A DNA stretch of 11,156 nucleotides from an uncultured Blautia sp. (GCA_900549015.1 URMH01000066.1:1-11156), one strand, 5' to 3'; positions 1 to 6,804 are shown, numbered from the stretch's first letter. Numbers and translations: made by a program. The notes: generated by a model from the sequence alone, not told the origin.

Positions 1-671
1 ATAAAGACGTTCGTCTTTATGAGCTTGGCAATGTATACCTTCCGAAATCTCTTCCTCTTACAGAGCTTCCGGAAGAGAGAATGCACTTTACTCTGGGAAT
101 GTACGGAGCAGGCGATTTCTTCGACATGAAGGGCGTATGCGAGGAATTTTTCGAAAAAATCGGAATGAAAGAGCGCGTGACATACGATCCGAATGCAGGA
201 AAAACATATCTTCACCCGGGAAGACAGGCGAATATGTGCTACGGCAAAAAGGTGATCGGATACCTTGGAGAGGTACACCCTGCTGTTGCGGATAATTATG
301 GAATCGGTGATAAAGCGTATATCGCAGTGATCGATATTCTTTCCGTTCTGGAATTTGCAGGCTTTGCCCATAAATTCACAGGCATTGCAAAATATCCGGC
401 TGTGACACGTGACTTAAGTCTTGTTGTTCCGAAAGAAGTGCTTGCAGGTCAGATTGAGGAAGTGCTTGAGCAGAGAGGCGGAAAGATTCTGGAAAGTTAT
501 GAGCTTTTCGATATTTATGAGGGAAGCCAGATTAAAGAAGGCTATAAATCTATGGCTTACTCTGTTGTCTTCCGTAACCACGATAAGACTCTGGAGGAAA
601 GTGAGATCAATGCAGTAATGAAAAAAATCTTAAACGGTCTTACAGGTCTTGGAATCGAGCTGAGAAGCTGA
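1..671 (+). CDS. pheT: Phenylalanine--tRNA ligase beta subunit, C-terminal part (5' truncated by window)
   Basis: The reading frame is open from base 3 (visible start KDVRLYELGNVYLP) to the TGA at 669-671, about 222 residues, so this is the 3' end of a longer gene rather than a gene starting at the Met at 81. The LYELGNVY and MHFTLGMYGAGDFFDMKG stretches fit the catalytic-like core of PheT. The last ~95 residues, from KYPAVTRDLSLVVP through the EGYKSMAYSVVFRNHDKTL region, fit the C-terminal FDX-ACB anticodon-binding domain. PheT pairs with PheS in a cytoplasmic (alpha-beta)2 enzyme that charges tRNA-Phe. The stop overlaps the start of the next gene by one base, so the two are probably translationally coupled. 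pheS would be expected upstream, outside the window. Confidence 0.95.
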   Translation, partial: KDVRLYELGNVYLPKSLPLTELPEERMHFTLGMYGAGDFFDMKGVCEEFFEKIGMKERVTYDPNAGKTYLHPGRQANMCYGKKVIGYLGEVHPAVADNYGIGDKAYIAVIDILSVLEFAGFAHKFTGIAKYPAVTRDLSLVVPKEVLAGQIEEVLEQRGGKILESYELFDIYEGSQIKEGYKSMAYSVVFRNHDKTLEESEINAVMKKILNGLTGLGIELRS

Positions 672-1276
672 TGCTGCTTTATGTTGTGCGCCACGGAGTA
701 ACTGCGTGGAACCGTCTCAGAAAAGTACAGGGAAGAGCGGACATTCCTCTCGCAGAGGAGGGAGTCCGCCTTGCGGAAAAAACAGGGGAGGCGTTACGGA
801 ACGTGCCTTTTGACCTCTGTTTTTCCAGTCCTTTAAAAAGAGCGGTACAGACGGCAGAGTATATTCTTGGAGACAGAAAAATCCCTGTGATGACAGACGA
901 GAGGATCCAGGAAATTGATTTCGGAGTGCTGGAGGGCACGCAGTTTAAAGATGAGGCAGGAAATATTTCCCACAAACAGATGGAAATCTTCTTTCACCGT
1001 CCGTTGGAATATGAACGTCCGGAAAACGGGGAAAATATAGAAGATATTTTAAAACGGACAGAAGAGTTCTGGAAGGACATTACGGGAAGAGAAGAGCTTT
1101 CTGATAAAACCATTCTTATTTCTTCCCACGGCTGTGCTGTGCGGGCGCTTTTGCAGAATGTGTATCAGGACAGAGAAAATTTCTGGCATGGAAAGGTTCC
1201 TCCAAACTGCAGTGTGAACATTGTGGAGGTAAAAGACGGAAAAGCAAGATTTCTTCAGGAAGATAAAGTTTATTAA
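671..1276 (+). CDS. Histidine phosphatase family protein (phosphoglycerate mutase-like)
   Basis: A 201-residue protein of the histidine phosphatase (RHG/PhoE/GpmB-like) superfamily. The N-terminal VVRHGVTAWN gives the R7-H8-G9 motif with the phospho-accepting His8. SSPLKRAVQTAE supplies the phosphate-binding Arg57, QEIDFGVLEG the likely acid Glu81, and ILISSHGCAVRAL the second catalytic His153. The length is normal for the family. The substrate cannot be read from sequence; members include broad phosphatases, alpha-ribazole phosphatases and cofactor-dependent mutases, and the gene lies beside no cobalamin genes. The ATG overlaps the pheT stop codon (TGATG) and there is only a weak purine-rich stretch upstream, so translation is probably coupled to pheT. 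A strong terminator follows directly. Confidence 0.9.
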   Translation: MLLYVVRHGVTAWNRLRKVQGRADIPLAEEGVRLAEKTGEALRNVPFDLCFSSPLKRAVQTAEYILGDRKIPVMTDERIQEIDFGVLEGTQFKDEAGNISHKQMEIFFHRPLEYERPENGENIEDILKRTEEFWKDITGREELSDKTILISSHGCAVRALLQNVYQDRENFWHGKVPPNCSVNIVEVKDGKARFLQEDKVY

Positions 1277-1281
1277 AATGG

Positions 1282-1317
1282 CTGCGGCGGTCAACATCTG
1301 ACTGCCGCAGTTATTTT
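1282..1317 (+). terminator. Intrinsic terminator of the pheT-phosphatase operon
   Basis: The arm at 1282-1293 (CTGCGGCGGTCA) pairs with 1299-1310 (TGACTGCCGCAG) over 12 bp including one G-U pair. The loop is 5 bases and a T-rich run follows (TTATTTTT, 1311-1318). It lies 5 bases after the phosphatase stop. Read from the other strand the same stem is followed by a weaker T-rich stretch, so it may also end the convergent minus-strand operon. Confidence 0.92.
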
Positions 1318-1346
1318 TCACAGTCCTGACTGACATGTAAAAGAAA

Positions 1347-1931
1347 TCAGGTATAGGTTTTAATAATTTCTTCGGCAATGACCCGCTTTGTAATGCATCG
1401 ATCCATTGCCTGCTTTTCTATATAATGGTGAGCGTCAGGTTCGCTCATGGAGAGTTCGGTGATCAAAAACCATTTGGCTTTGTTGACTAAACGGATTTCG
1501 AGCATTTTTTCTTCAATAGACAAAGATTTTTTCTCTAATTGCCTAAGTCTTTCTCTGGCGCTTTCCATCCAGTTAAGCGCGTACAGCATAGTCGGTTTTG
1601 AGACGGGCTTTGACAGAGTAAAGATGCCATATTCAACAACTTTATCGTGAACATCAGCATGAATATCATTTTTTAATAAAAGCAGCACGGCTGATGATTT
1701 TGCGGCGCATGTATCAATAGCAAAACGAATACCTGCATCATCATATAAAGGTGAGTTGATAATAATAAAATCAAAAGTTTTTTCAGCCAGTATGCGTTTG
1801 GCGGCGCTGATGCTTGTAACATTATGGACGGGACGGTATCTCGTTTCAGAAACCAGGTCAGTCAGGGCAGAGGTGAAACTATCTGTTGCGGACACGATGA
1901 GTATGCTGTAAAATCGTTCTTTTAAAATCAT
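1347..1931 (-). CDS. ANTAR-domain RNA-binding antiterminator with a degenerate receiver domain (NitR/NasT-like)
   Basis: A 194-residue, two-domain protein. Residues ~8-120 resemble a response-regulator receiver. It is degenerate: the first strand ends in IVSATD instead of an acidic pair, and the phosphoacceptor position in FDFIIINSPL appears to be Asn59 rather than Asp; the later Lys-Pro (K108-P109) is kept. Residues ~124-146 look like a coiled-coil linker. Residues ~145-192, with NKAKWFLIT, MSEPDAHHYIEKQAMDR and RVIAEEII, match the three-helix ANTAR fold that binds RNA hairpins and blocks terminator formation. The start is supported by AAGGAGG at 1938-1944, 6 bases upstream. It is the last gene of the operon, 26 bases after glnA. 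A similar ANTAR protein encoded beside glnA in solventogenic clostridia has been named NitR. Its targets are probably the leader hairpins at 6629-6646, 6787-6804 and 6851-6868. The sensed signal is unknown. Confidence 0.9.
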   Translation of the reverse strand: MILKERFYSILIVSATDSFTSALTDLVSETRYRPVHNVTSISAAKRILAEKTFDFIIINSPLYDDAGIRFAIDTCAAKSSAVLLLLKNDIHADVHDKVVEYGIFTLSKPVSKPTMLYALNWMESARERLRQLEKKSLSIEEKMLEIRLVNKAKWFLITELSMSEPDAHHYIEKQAMDRCITKRVIAEEIIKTYT

Positions 1932-1957
1932 TTGCCCCCTCCTTCCTCATTGGTCAA

Positions 1958-3169
1958 CTATTTATTGCCATAAATATTTAATATGGCATCTGGGATATGC
2001 TCTTTTATAAACGGACTGTTTGCGGCTAAAGCATATGCAGACTTGAAATCACAGGGAAGCTGTCTGAATTTTGCTAGGGTGGCAGCATCAGCTTTAAACA
2101 AGTTTATATTAGAAGGGGGTGGGAGCTCCACTTTATTTTGAATGCCGTCCATAATTGCATAAATCAACAGGGCAAAAGCCAGGTATGTATTTGAAGATGA
2201 ATCCGGAGAACGCAGTTCTACACGTTGATATATGCCGACAGCAGCAGGAACGCGGATAAGCTGTGACCGGTTTTCTTCTGACCAGGAAATATATTTTGGA
2301 GCTTTATTATTGCCAAGGCGCTGATAGGAATTTTCTGATGGATTTAAAAATACAGTCATATCTGAAATTTTATCCAGAATAGAGGAAATCACATAATCCA
2401 TATAGTTTTTATTATCAGCTGATTTTACAGAAATATTGATGTGAAATCCATTTCCCGGTTTATCTTTCAGAGGTTTTGGACTGAAATCAGCGAAAAGACC
2501 GTTACGCCCGGCAACAGTTTTTACAACAGTTTGGAATGTCATGGCATTATCGGCAGCAGTCAGTGGATCGGAATAGCGAAAATCAATTTCGTTTTGCCCC
2601 GGGCCTTCTTCATGGTGAGAGCTCTCAGGCTGTATTCCCATTTGTTCCAGAGTCAGGCATATCTCGCGGCGAATATTTTCTCCCTGGTCTTCCGGGGCAA
2701 TATCCATATAGCCTGCGTTATCATAGGGGGATCTGGTGGGATTTCCATTATCATCAAGGGTAAAAAGGTAAAATTCCTGTTCTGCACCAAAGAAGAACCG
2801 GAATCCTAAATTCCCGGCATCCTGAATTGCTTTTTTTAAAATTGAGCGGGTATCACATTCAAATGTTTTTCCGTCAGGATAAGTGATGTCGCAAAACATC
2901 CGTACTACACTGCCATGCTCCGGTCTCCACGGCAGAGGCATAAGTGTGTCGGCATCCGGGTGGAGAAAAAGATCAGAATGTTCTTCATCACTGAAGCCGG
3001 CTATGGCAGATGCATCAATGGCAATTCCGGATTCAAAAGCCCGGGGAAGTTCCTCCGGCATGATGGATATGTTTTTTTGTTTGCCAAATACATCGCAAAA
3101 GGCAAGACGGATAAATTTTACATCTTCTTCCCGGACATATTGCATTACCTCTTCTTTAGAATACTTCAT
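1958..3169 (-). CDS. glnA: Short, divergent type I glutamine synthetase
   Basis: A 403-residue member of the GS-I family, which usually runs to about 440-470 residues. It would make glutamine from glutamate, ammonia and ATP in a cytoplasmic dodecamer. Metal- and substrate-binding motifs are present: GAEQEFYLF (Glu130, Glu132), SSHHEEGPGQNEIDF (Glu187, Glu194), GNGFHINIS (His243), NRSQLIRVP (Arg301, Arg306) and RVELRSPD (Glu318, Arg320). Departures from typical GS-I are a latch written DASAIAGF instead of DGSSIEGF, a shortened stretch before NSYQRL, and a flap written GNNKAP where the canonical enzyme has PGYEAP; this puts Lys289 at the place of the catalytic flap Glu. The C-terminus is also shorter. 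It starts 18 bases after the GXGXG gene, with a purine-rich region overlapping that stop. Family is certain; glutamine-forming activity is less so. Confidence 0.88.
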   Translation of the reverse strand: MKYSKEEVMQYVREEDVKFIRLAFCDVFGKQKNISIMPEELPRAFESGIAIDASAIAGFSDEEHSDLFLHPDADTLMPLPWRPEHGSVVRMFCDITYPDGKTFECDTRSILKKAIQDAGNLGFRFFFGAEQEFYLFTLDDNGNPTRSPYDNAGYMDIAPEDQGENIRREICLTLEQMGIQPESSHHEEGPGQNEIDFRYSDPLTAADNAMTFQTVVKTVAGRNGLFADFSPKPLKDKPGNGFHINISVKSADNKNYMDYVISSILDKISDMTVFLNPSENSYQRLGNNKAPKYISWSEENRSQLIRVPAAVGIYQRVELRSPDSSSNTYLAFALLIYAIMDGIQNKVELPPPSNINLFKADAATLAKFRQLPCDFKSAYALAANSPFIKEHIPDAILNIYGNK

Positions 3170-3187
3170 AAGTCTACCTACTTTCCT

Positions 3188-3910
3188 TTAATTTGCTACA
3201 TACATCTGCTTATAAGGGTTTTTACTGTCTGGTGTAATGACTGTAAAAGGAGCAGATAAAAGTTCTTCCATAGAGTATCCGAAGTCAGCGCAGTATTCAG
3301 ACAGATATTCGCGGATTTCATCTAAATCCTCCGGGGCTGCATGTCTTGCAGTTACCTGCTCAGGAAAACGGATATTTTCACATTTGCCACGCAGATACAT
3401 TTTACCACCGTGCATTCCGGTACAGGGGAAATTACCGACGATCGGTCTGTTATCATCATGAAGTCCGAGAACGATAATGATACCACCTGCCTGATATTCA
3501 CCGAGAAAACTTCCGGCATGGCCGCCGATGATCATAACCGGACTTTTTTCTTTGTATGCTTTCATGTGGATCCCTGCACGATAGCCTGCATTACCCTGTA
3601 TATATATTTTTCCGCCGCGCATGGCATATCCGGCGGCGTCGCCGATGTTGCCGCAGATCAGAATTTTCCCCTCGTTCATAGTGTCGCCTACTGCGTCCTG
3701 GGCATTTGATTTTACAGTAATATTTGCGTTGTTTAAATATGCGCCCAGTGCGTTTCCCGGAATCCCATTGACAGTAATATTTTTATCAGACATACCGGCA
3801 GCAATAAACCTCTGGCCGCAGCAGGCTTCAATAATACAATCATCGTCTGTTCTGCGCAGTGCCTCATTCAGAACTCTGTAATTTAAGTTTGCAGCATTAA
3901 TGATTTTCAT
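3188..3910 (-). CDS. Split glutamate synthase, GXGXG-domain subunit (GltB C-terminal domain homologue)
   Basis: A 240-residue stand-alone version of the beta-helix domain that ends full-length GltB. Repeating Gly patterns are visible in order: GNALGAYLN, DAVGDTMNEG, GDAAGYAMRGG, GYRAGIHMK and GSFLGEYQAGG, typical of the GXGXG fold. In GltB this domain is structural and helps hold the ammonia tunnel between the amidotransferase and FMN sites. The start chosen is the ATG at 3910, with GGAGGT at 3921-3926 ten bases upstream; an in-frame GTG at 3922 overlaps that ribosome binding site and is unlikely to be used. It sits directly after the FMN subunit gene and would assemble with it and the amidotransferase subunit. 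The same domain also occurs in GlxC/MgsB-type enzymes, so a related amidotransferase reaction is not excluded. Confidence 0.9.
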   Translation of the reverse strand: MKIINAANLNYRVLNEALRRTDDDCIIEACCGQRFIAAGMSDKNITVNGIPGNALGAYLNNANITVKSNAQDAVGDTMNEGKILICGNIGDAAGYAMRGGKIYIQGNAGYRAGIHMKAYKEKSPVMIIGGHAGSFLGEYQAGGIIIVLGLHDDNRPIVGNFPCTGMHGGKMYLRGKCENIRFPEQVTARHAAPEDLDEIREYLSEYCADFGYSMEELLSAPFTVITPDSKNPYKQMYVAN

Positions 3911-3945
3911 ATTATACCACACCTCCGACTAATTGTTTTCATTTT

Positions 3946-5454
3946 TTAACATTCCCCTGCATGAGAAATGCCAAGTATTTCAAGCTCTTTTTCTGTTAAT
4001 CCGATACCGCGCAGCATCAGACGGTTTCCACGCAAAGCTTCTATGGAGTTAATTCCCATACCGCCCATTAATTCTTTGATTTCATGATTCCATGCGTTCA
4101 TCAGATTTATGAGACGCTGACTTCCTGTTTCCGGATTCAGTCTTTTTACGAGCTCGGGACGCTGTGTTGCGATTCCCCAGTTACATATACCACTCTGGCA
4201 GGTGCGGCAGAGATGACACCCTAAGGCAAGAAGAGCGGCGGTGGCGATATAACAGGCGTCTGCACCAAGAGCAATGGCTTTTATTACATCGGCAGAATTT
4301 CGGATACTGCCTCCTACAACAATAGAAACGTGATTCCGGATTCCCTCGTCGCGAAGACGCTGATCAACTGCGGCTAAAGCAAGTTCCACAGGAATTCCCA
4401 CATTATCTCGGATTCTGGTGGGGGCTGCACCTGTGCCGCCTCGAAATCCGTCAATAGCGATAATATCAGCGCCGCTTCTGGCAATTCCGCTGGCTATGGC
4501 GGCAATGTTATGGACGGCAGCTACTTTTACAATAACCGGTTTTTTATATTCGGTTGCTTCTTTCAAAGAGTAGACGAGCTGTCTCAAATCTTCAATAGAA
4601 TAAATATCATGGTGAGGTGCCGGTGAGATGGCGTCGGAACCCTCCGGGATCATTCTGGTGCGGGATACGTCTCCTATAATTTTTGTTCCGGGAAGATGTC
4701 CTCCAATTCCAGGTTTTGCTCCCTGTCCCATTTTGATTTCAATACCGGCTCCTGCTTTTAAATACTTTTCATGGACACCAAAACGTCCGGAGGCTACCTG
4801 AACGATTGTATTTTCACCATAACAATAAAAATCTTCATGGAGTCCGCCTTCTCCGGTATTATAAAGAATTCCAAGTTCTTTTGCAGCAAGTGCAAGAGAT
4901 TTATGCGCATTGTAGCTGATGGAGCCATAACTCATAGCCGAGAACATTACCGGCATGGACAGTTCCAGCTGGGGAGGAAGCTCGCAGTCCAAAGTTCCGT
5001 CAGGAAGACGATGTATCTCCTCAGGCTTTTTTCCGAGATAAACTCTGGTTTCCATAGGTTCTCTCAACGGGTCGATAGGAGGGTTGGTTACCTGAGAGGC
5101 ATTGATCAGGATACGATCCCAGTAAACCGGAAGAGGGCCAGGGTTTCCCATAGAAGAAAGCAAGACACCACCGCTGTTGGCCTGCTTGTAGATTTCCTTC
5201 ACAGTAGTTTCTGACCAGTTGGCATTTTCCCGGAAAGAGCAGTCGCTTTTTACTATTTTTAAAGCTCTTGTAGGGCAGAAGGAAACACATCGGTGGCAGT
5301 TGACGCATTTGCTTTCGTTACAGTCCATTCGCTTTGTTTCAATATTGTAAAAGTGCACTCCATTCGCACATTGCTGCTGGCAGATACGACAGGAAATGCA
5401 CCGGCTTTCATTTCGGATCACTTCAAATTCAGGATAGATAAATTCAATGCTCAT
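3946..5454 (-). CDS. Split glutamate synthase, 2x[4Fe-4S] + FMN subunit
   Basis: A 502-residue protein. Residues 19-29 (C19, C22, C25, C29) and 50-60 (C50, C53, C56, C60, then Pro) form two ferredoxin-type CxxCxxCxxxC motifs for [4Fe-4S] clusters. Residues ~85-480 are the glutamate synthase FMN barrel: GEGGLHEDFY, KMGQGAKPGIGGHLPG, DAISPAPHHDIYS, IDGFRGGTGAAP and VVGGSIRNSADV. C413-x5-C419-x4-C424 followed by NWGIATQ matches the [3Fe-4S] motif of GOGAT, with one extra Cys416. It would reduce the 2-iminoglutarate formed from 2-oxoglutarate and ammonia, as in the archaeal-type and Thermotoga-type split enzymes. The N-terminal clusters suggest electrons from ferredoxin or a partner flavoprotein; no GltD-like gene lies in this operon. 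The start overlaps the amidotransferase stop (ATGA), with an AAGGAAGG site upstream. Confidence 0.93.
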   Translation of the reverse strand: MSIEFIYPEFEVIRNESRCISCRICQQQCANGVHFYNIETKRMDCNESKCVNCHRCVSFCPTRALKIVKSDCSFRENANWSETTVKEIYKQANSGGVLLSSMGNPGPLPVYWDRILINASQVTNPPIDPLREPMETRVYLGKKPEEIHRLPDGTLDCELPPQLELSMPVMFSAMSYGSISYNAHKSLALAAKELGILYNTGEGGLHEDFYCYGENTIVQVASGRFGVHEKYLKAGAGIEIKMGQGAKPGIGGHLPGTKIIGDVSRTRMIPEGSDAISPAPHHDIYSIEDLRQLVYSLKEATEYKKPVIVKVAAVHNIAAIASGIARSGADIIAIDGFRGGTGAAPTRIRDNVGIPVELALAAVDQRLRDEGIRNHVSIVVGGSIRNSADVIKAIALGADACYIATAALLALGCHLCRTCQSGICNWGIATQRPELVKRLNPETGSQRLINLMNAWNHEIKELMGGMGINSIEALRGNRLMLRGIGLTEKELEILGISHAGEC

Positions 5455-6548
5455 AATAAAACACCTTCCTTTACTTTTACAATAACAGGCTCTCCGCCAG
5501 AAGGAGCCCAGATATTTTCAGCATCCGGCGCCATAGCGCGGATGGCTGTTTCTTCACTTGCAATATAGACAATATCGTTCTTTTCTCCTACAACCATAGA
5601 GCGGAGCTTCAGACGGTCGTTAAGTGCCATTAATCCGCCATTAAAACCAAACACAATAGAGAAAGGTCCGGTGATTAAAAGACTCGGAAACATAGTCCTT
5701 AAGAAGGTATGCTTTTTTTGATCCTCAAGCTCTTTTTTTGATGCGATAGTACTCCAAAAGGGAGCGGCGATCACGCTAGCAGCCTCCTCAAGAGTAAGTC
5801 TCTGTCTGCGAAGAAGATAGTCCAGAACATAAGTGATAACTTCTGTATCGGTCTGAAGCGTGCATTTATATCCGAACATTTCTATAAATCTCCGATTGGC
5901 ATCGTAGGAGGAAATTTCTCCGTTATGGACAACAGAAGAGTCCAGAAGAGTGAAGGGGTGAGCGCCTCCCCACCAGCCTGGAGTGTTGGTGGGGTAACGT
6001 CCGTGTGCAGTCCAGGAATATCCTTTGTATTCGTCTAATTTATAAAAAACACCGACGTCTTCAGGATAGCCTACGGCTTTGAATGCGCCCATGTTTTTTC
6101 CGCTGGAAAATATATAAGCGCCGTGCATTTCCGTATTGATTTTCATTACTGTGCGCACCACATATTCTTTTTCATCTAACTGCATAGATGTGAGAAGGGA
6201 TTTTAATGGCGTTACAAAGTATCGCCAGATAATCGGTTCATCTGTGATTTCCGGCAATCTTCTTGTAGGGATAATTTCTGACTGCACGATTTCGAAGCGT
6301 TCTTTTAAAAATGCTTCACATTCTTTTCGGGTAGTCCTGCTGTCAAAAAATATATGAAATGCATAAAAGTCTTTATAATCCGGATAAATTCCATAACCGG
6401 CAAAGCCTCCTCCCAGACCATTGGAACGGTCATGCATGGGCTTCATGGCATTGATGATAGTCTCTCCGGACATCTGTCTTCCTTCTCTGGAAATCATAGC
6501 TGCAATGGCACAGCCGGAAGGAATGCGTACCTGACCTTCTATTTTCAT
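5451..6548 (-). CDS. Split glutamate synthase, class II glutamine amidotransferase subunit
   Basis: A 365-residue Ntn-type class II amidotransferase, first gene of the minus-strand operon. It would hydrolyse glutamine and pass ammonia to the FMN subunit. The expected nucleophile is Cys13 in IPSGCAIAAMIS, so a 12-residue propeptide would have to be removed; the usual CGI is CAI here. Other class II features are HGRYPTNTPG (residues 182-191, glutamine-binding Arg184), SSVVHNGEIS (HNGE 208-211) and TDTEVI (233-238). The long stretch between Cys13 and Arg184, including SMKP-like AMKPMHDRSNGLGGGFAGYG, fits the stand-alone GOGAT domain 1 family. GGAAGG at 6558-6563 lies 9 bases upstream of the ATG. 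Its stop overlaps the next start by 4 bases. Expression should depend on the leader attenuator just upstream. Confidence 0.92.
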   Translation of the reverse strand: MKIEGQVRIPSGCAIAAMISREGRQMSGETIINAMKPMHDRSNGLGGGFAGYGIYPDYKDFYAFHIFFDSRTTRKECEAFLKERFEIVQSEIIPTRRLPEITDEPIIWRYFVTPLKSLLTSMQLDEKEYVVRTVMKINTEMHGAYIFSSGKNMGAFKAVGYPEDVGVFYKLDEYKGYSWTAHGRYPTNTPGWWGGAHPFTLLDSSVVHNGEISSYDANRRFIEMFGYKCTLQTDTEVITYVLDYLLRRQRLTLEEAASVIAAPFWSTIASKKELEDQKKHTFLRTMFPSLLITGPFSIVFGFNGGLMALNDRLKLRSMVVGEKNDIVYIASEETAIRAMAPDAENIWAPSGGEPVIVKVKEGVLL

Positions 6549-6579
6549 TCTCTTTTACCTTCCTTTCTGCTTTTTATAT

Positions 6580-6637
6580 AAAAAAATAAAGGCGTCCATT
6601 TTAAGAGCAGAAAATTTCTGCTTTTTAAATGAACGCC
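6580..6637 (-). terminator. Leader attenuator terminator of the minus-strand GOGAT-glnA-ANTAR operon
   Basis: On the minus strand a 47-base inverted repeat (6637 down to 6591) folds into a stem of about 22 bp with two mismatches and a tiny loop: GGCGTTCATTT pairs with AAAATGGACGCC, and AGCAGAA with TTCTGCT. A T-rich run, TTTATTTTTTT (6590-6580), follows. It lies entirely between the promoter and the first gene, so it is an attenuator rather than an end-of-operon terminator. Its 5' arm is shared with the hexaloop hairpin at 6629-6646. Confidence 0.88.
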
Positions 6638-6646
6638 TTTGCTCAT
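6629..6646 (-). promoter_or_regulatory. ANTAR-type hexaloop antiterminator hairpin in the minus-strand leader
   Basis: On the minus strand ATGAGC-AAAGGC-GTTCAT forms a 6 bp stem (one G-U) closing a six-base loop AAAGGC with A at loop position 1 and G at position 4, the loop signature of ANTAR-bound hairpins. Loop bases GGC and the 3' arm GTTCAT are also the first bases of the terminator 5' arm, so the two structures are mutually exclusive. It begins about one base from the predicted transcript start. No second clear A1/G4 hexaloop is visible in this leader. Confidence 0.72.
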
Positions 6647-6653
6647 ACGTATA

Positions 6654-6682
6654 TTTATACAACGATTCCCGAGGTTTGTCAA
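6654..6682 (-). promoter_or_regulatory. Sigma-A promoter of the minus-strand nitrogen operon
   Basis: On the minus strand TTGACA (6682-6677) and TATAAA (6659-6654) are separated by exactly 17 bases, close to the sigma-A consensus. The predicted start is near 6647, about 100 bases before the amidotransferase ATG. Confidence 0.85.
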
Positions 6683-6747
6683 TTACAATTTACCACAGGT
6701 TTCTGCATGGATATTTTTGCGAATAAAAAAGTATTGACAAAAAAATG

Positions 6748-6777
6748 TTGACAAGATAGTTTCTTCGGTGTTATTAT
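6748..6777 (+). promoter_or_regulatory. Sigma-A promoter of the glnN-asnB-gltB operon
   Basis: TTGACA at 6748-6753 and TATTAT at 6772-6777 are separated by 18 bases. The predicted start is near 6784, giving a leader of about 145 bases. A second perfect TTGACA lies 14 bases upstream (6734-6739) but has no good -10 partner at 17 bases. The 6683-6733 stretch between the two divergent promoters shows no convincing operator palindrome. Confidence 0.82.
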
Positions 6778-6786
6778 GCAATGCAT

Positions 6787-6804
6787 AAAGGCAAGGGCGT
6801 CTTT
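6787..6804 (+). promoter_or_regulatory. ANTAR-type hexaloop antiterminator hairpin 1 in the glnN leader
   Basis: AAAGGC-AAGGGC-GTCTTT forms a 6 bp stem (one G-U) with hexaloop AAGGGC, which has A1 and G4. The loop's GGC and the 3' arm GTCTTT (6796-6804) form most of the 5' arm of terminator 1, so folding this hairpin removes 9 of that terminator's 13 base pairs. It begins about three bases after the predicted transcript start. Bases 6788-6804 recur exactly at 6852-6868. Confidence 0.75.

Noticed and set aside
1049..1378. A 109-codon minus-strand frame spanning the phosphatase end and its terminator.
   Set aside because: It overlaps the terminator and the 3' ends of two real genes and has no family features.
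3908..3922. Upstream GTG start for the GXGXG subunit at 3922.
   Set aside because: The GTG overlaps the GGAGGT ribosome binding site that serves the ATG at 3910.
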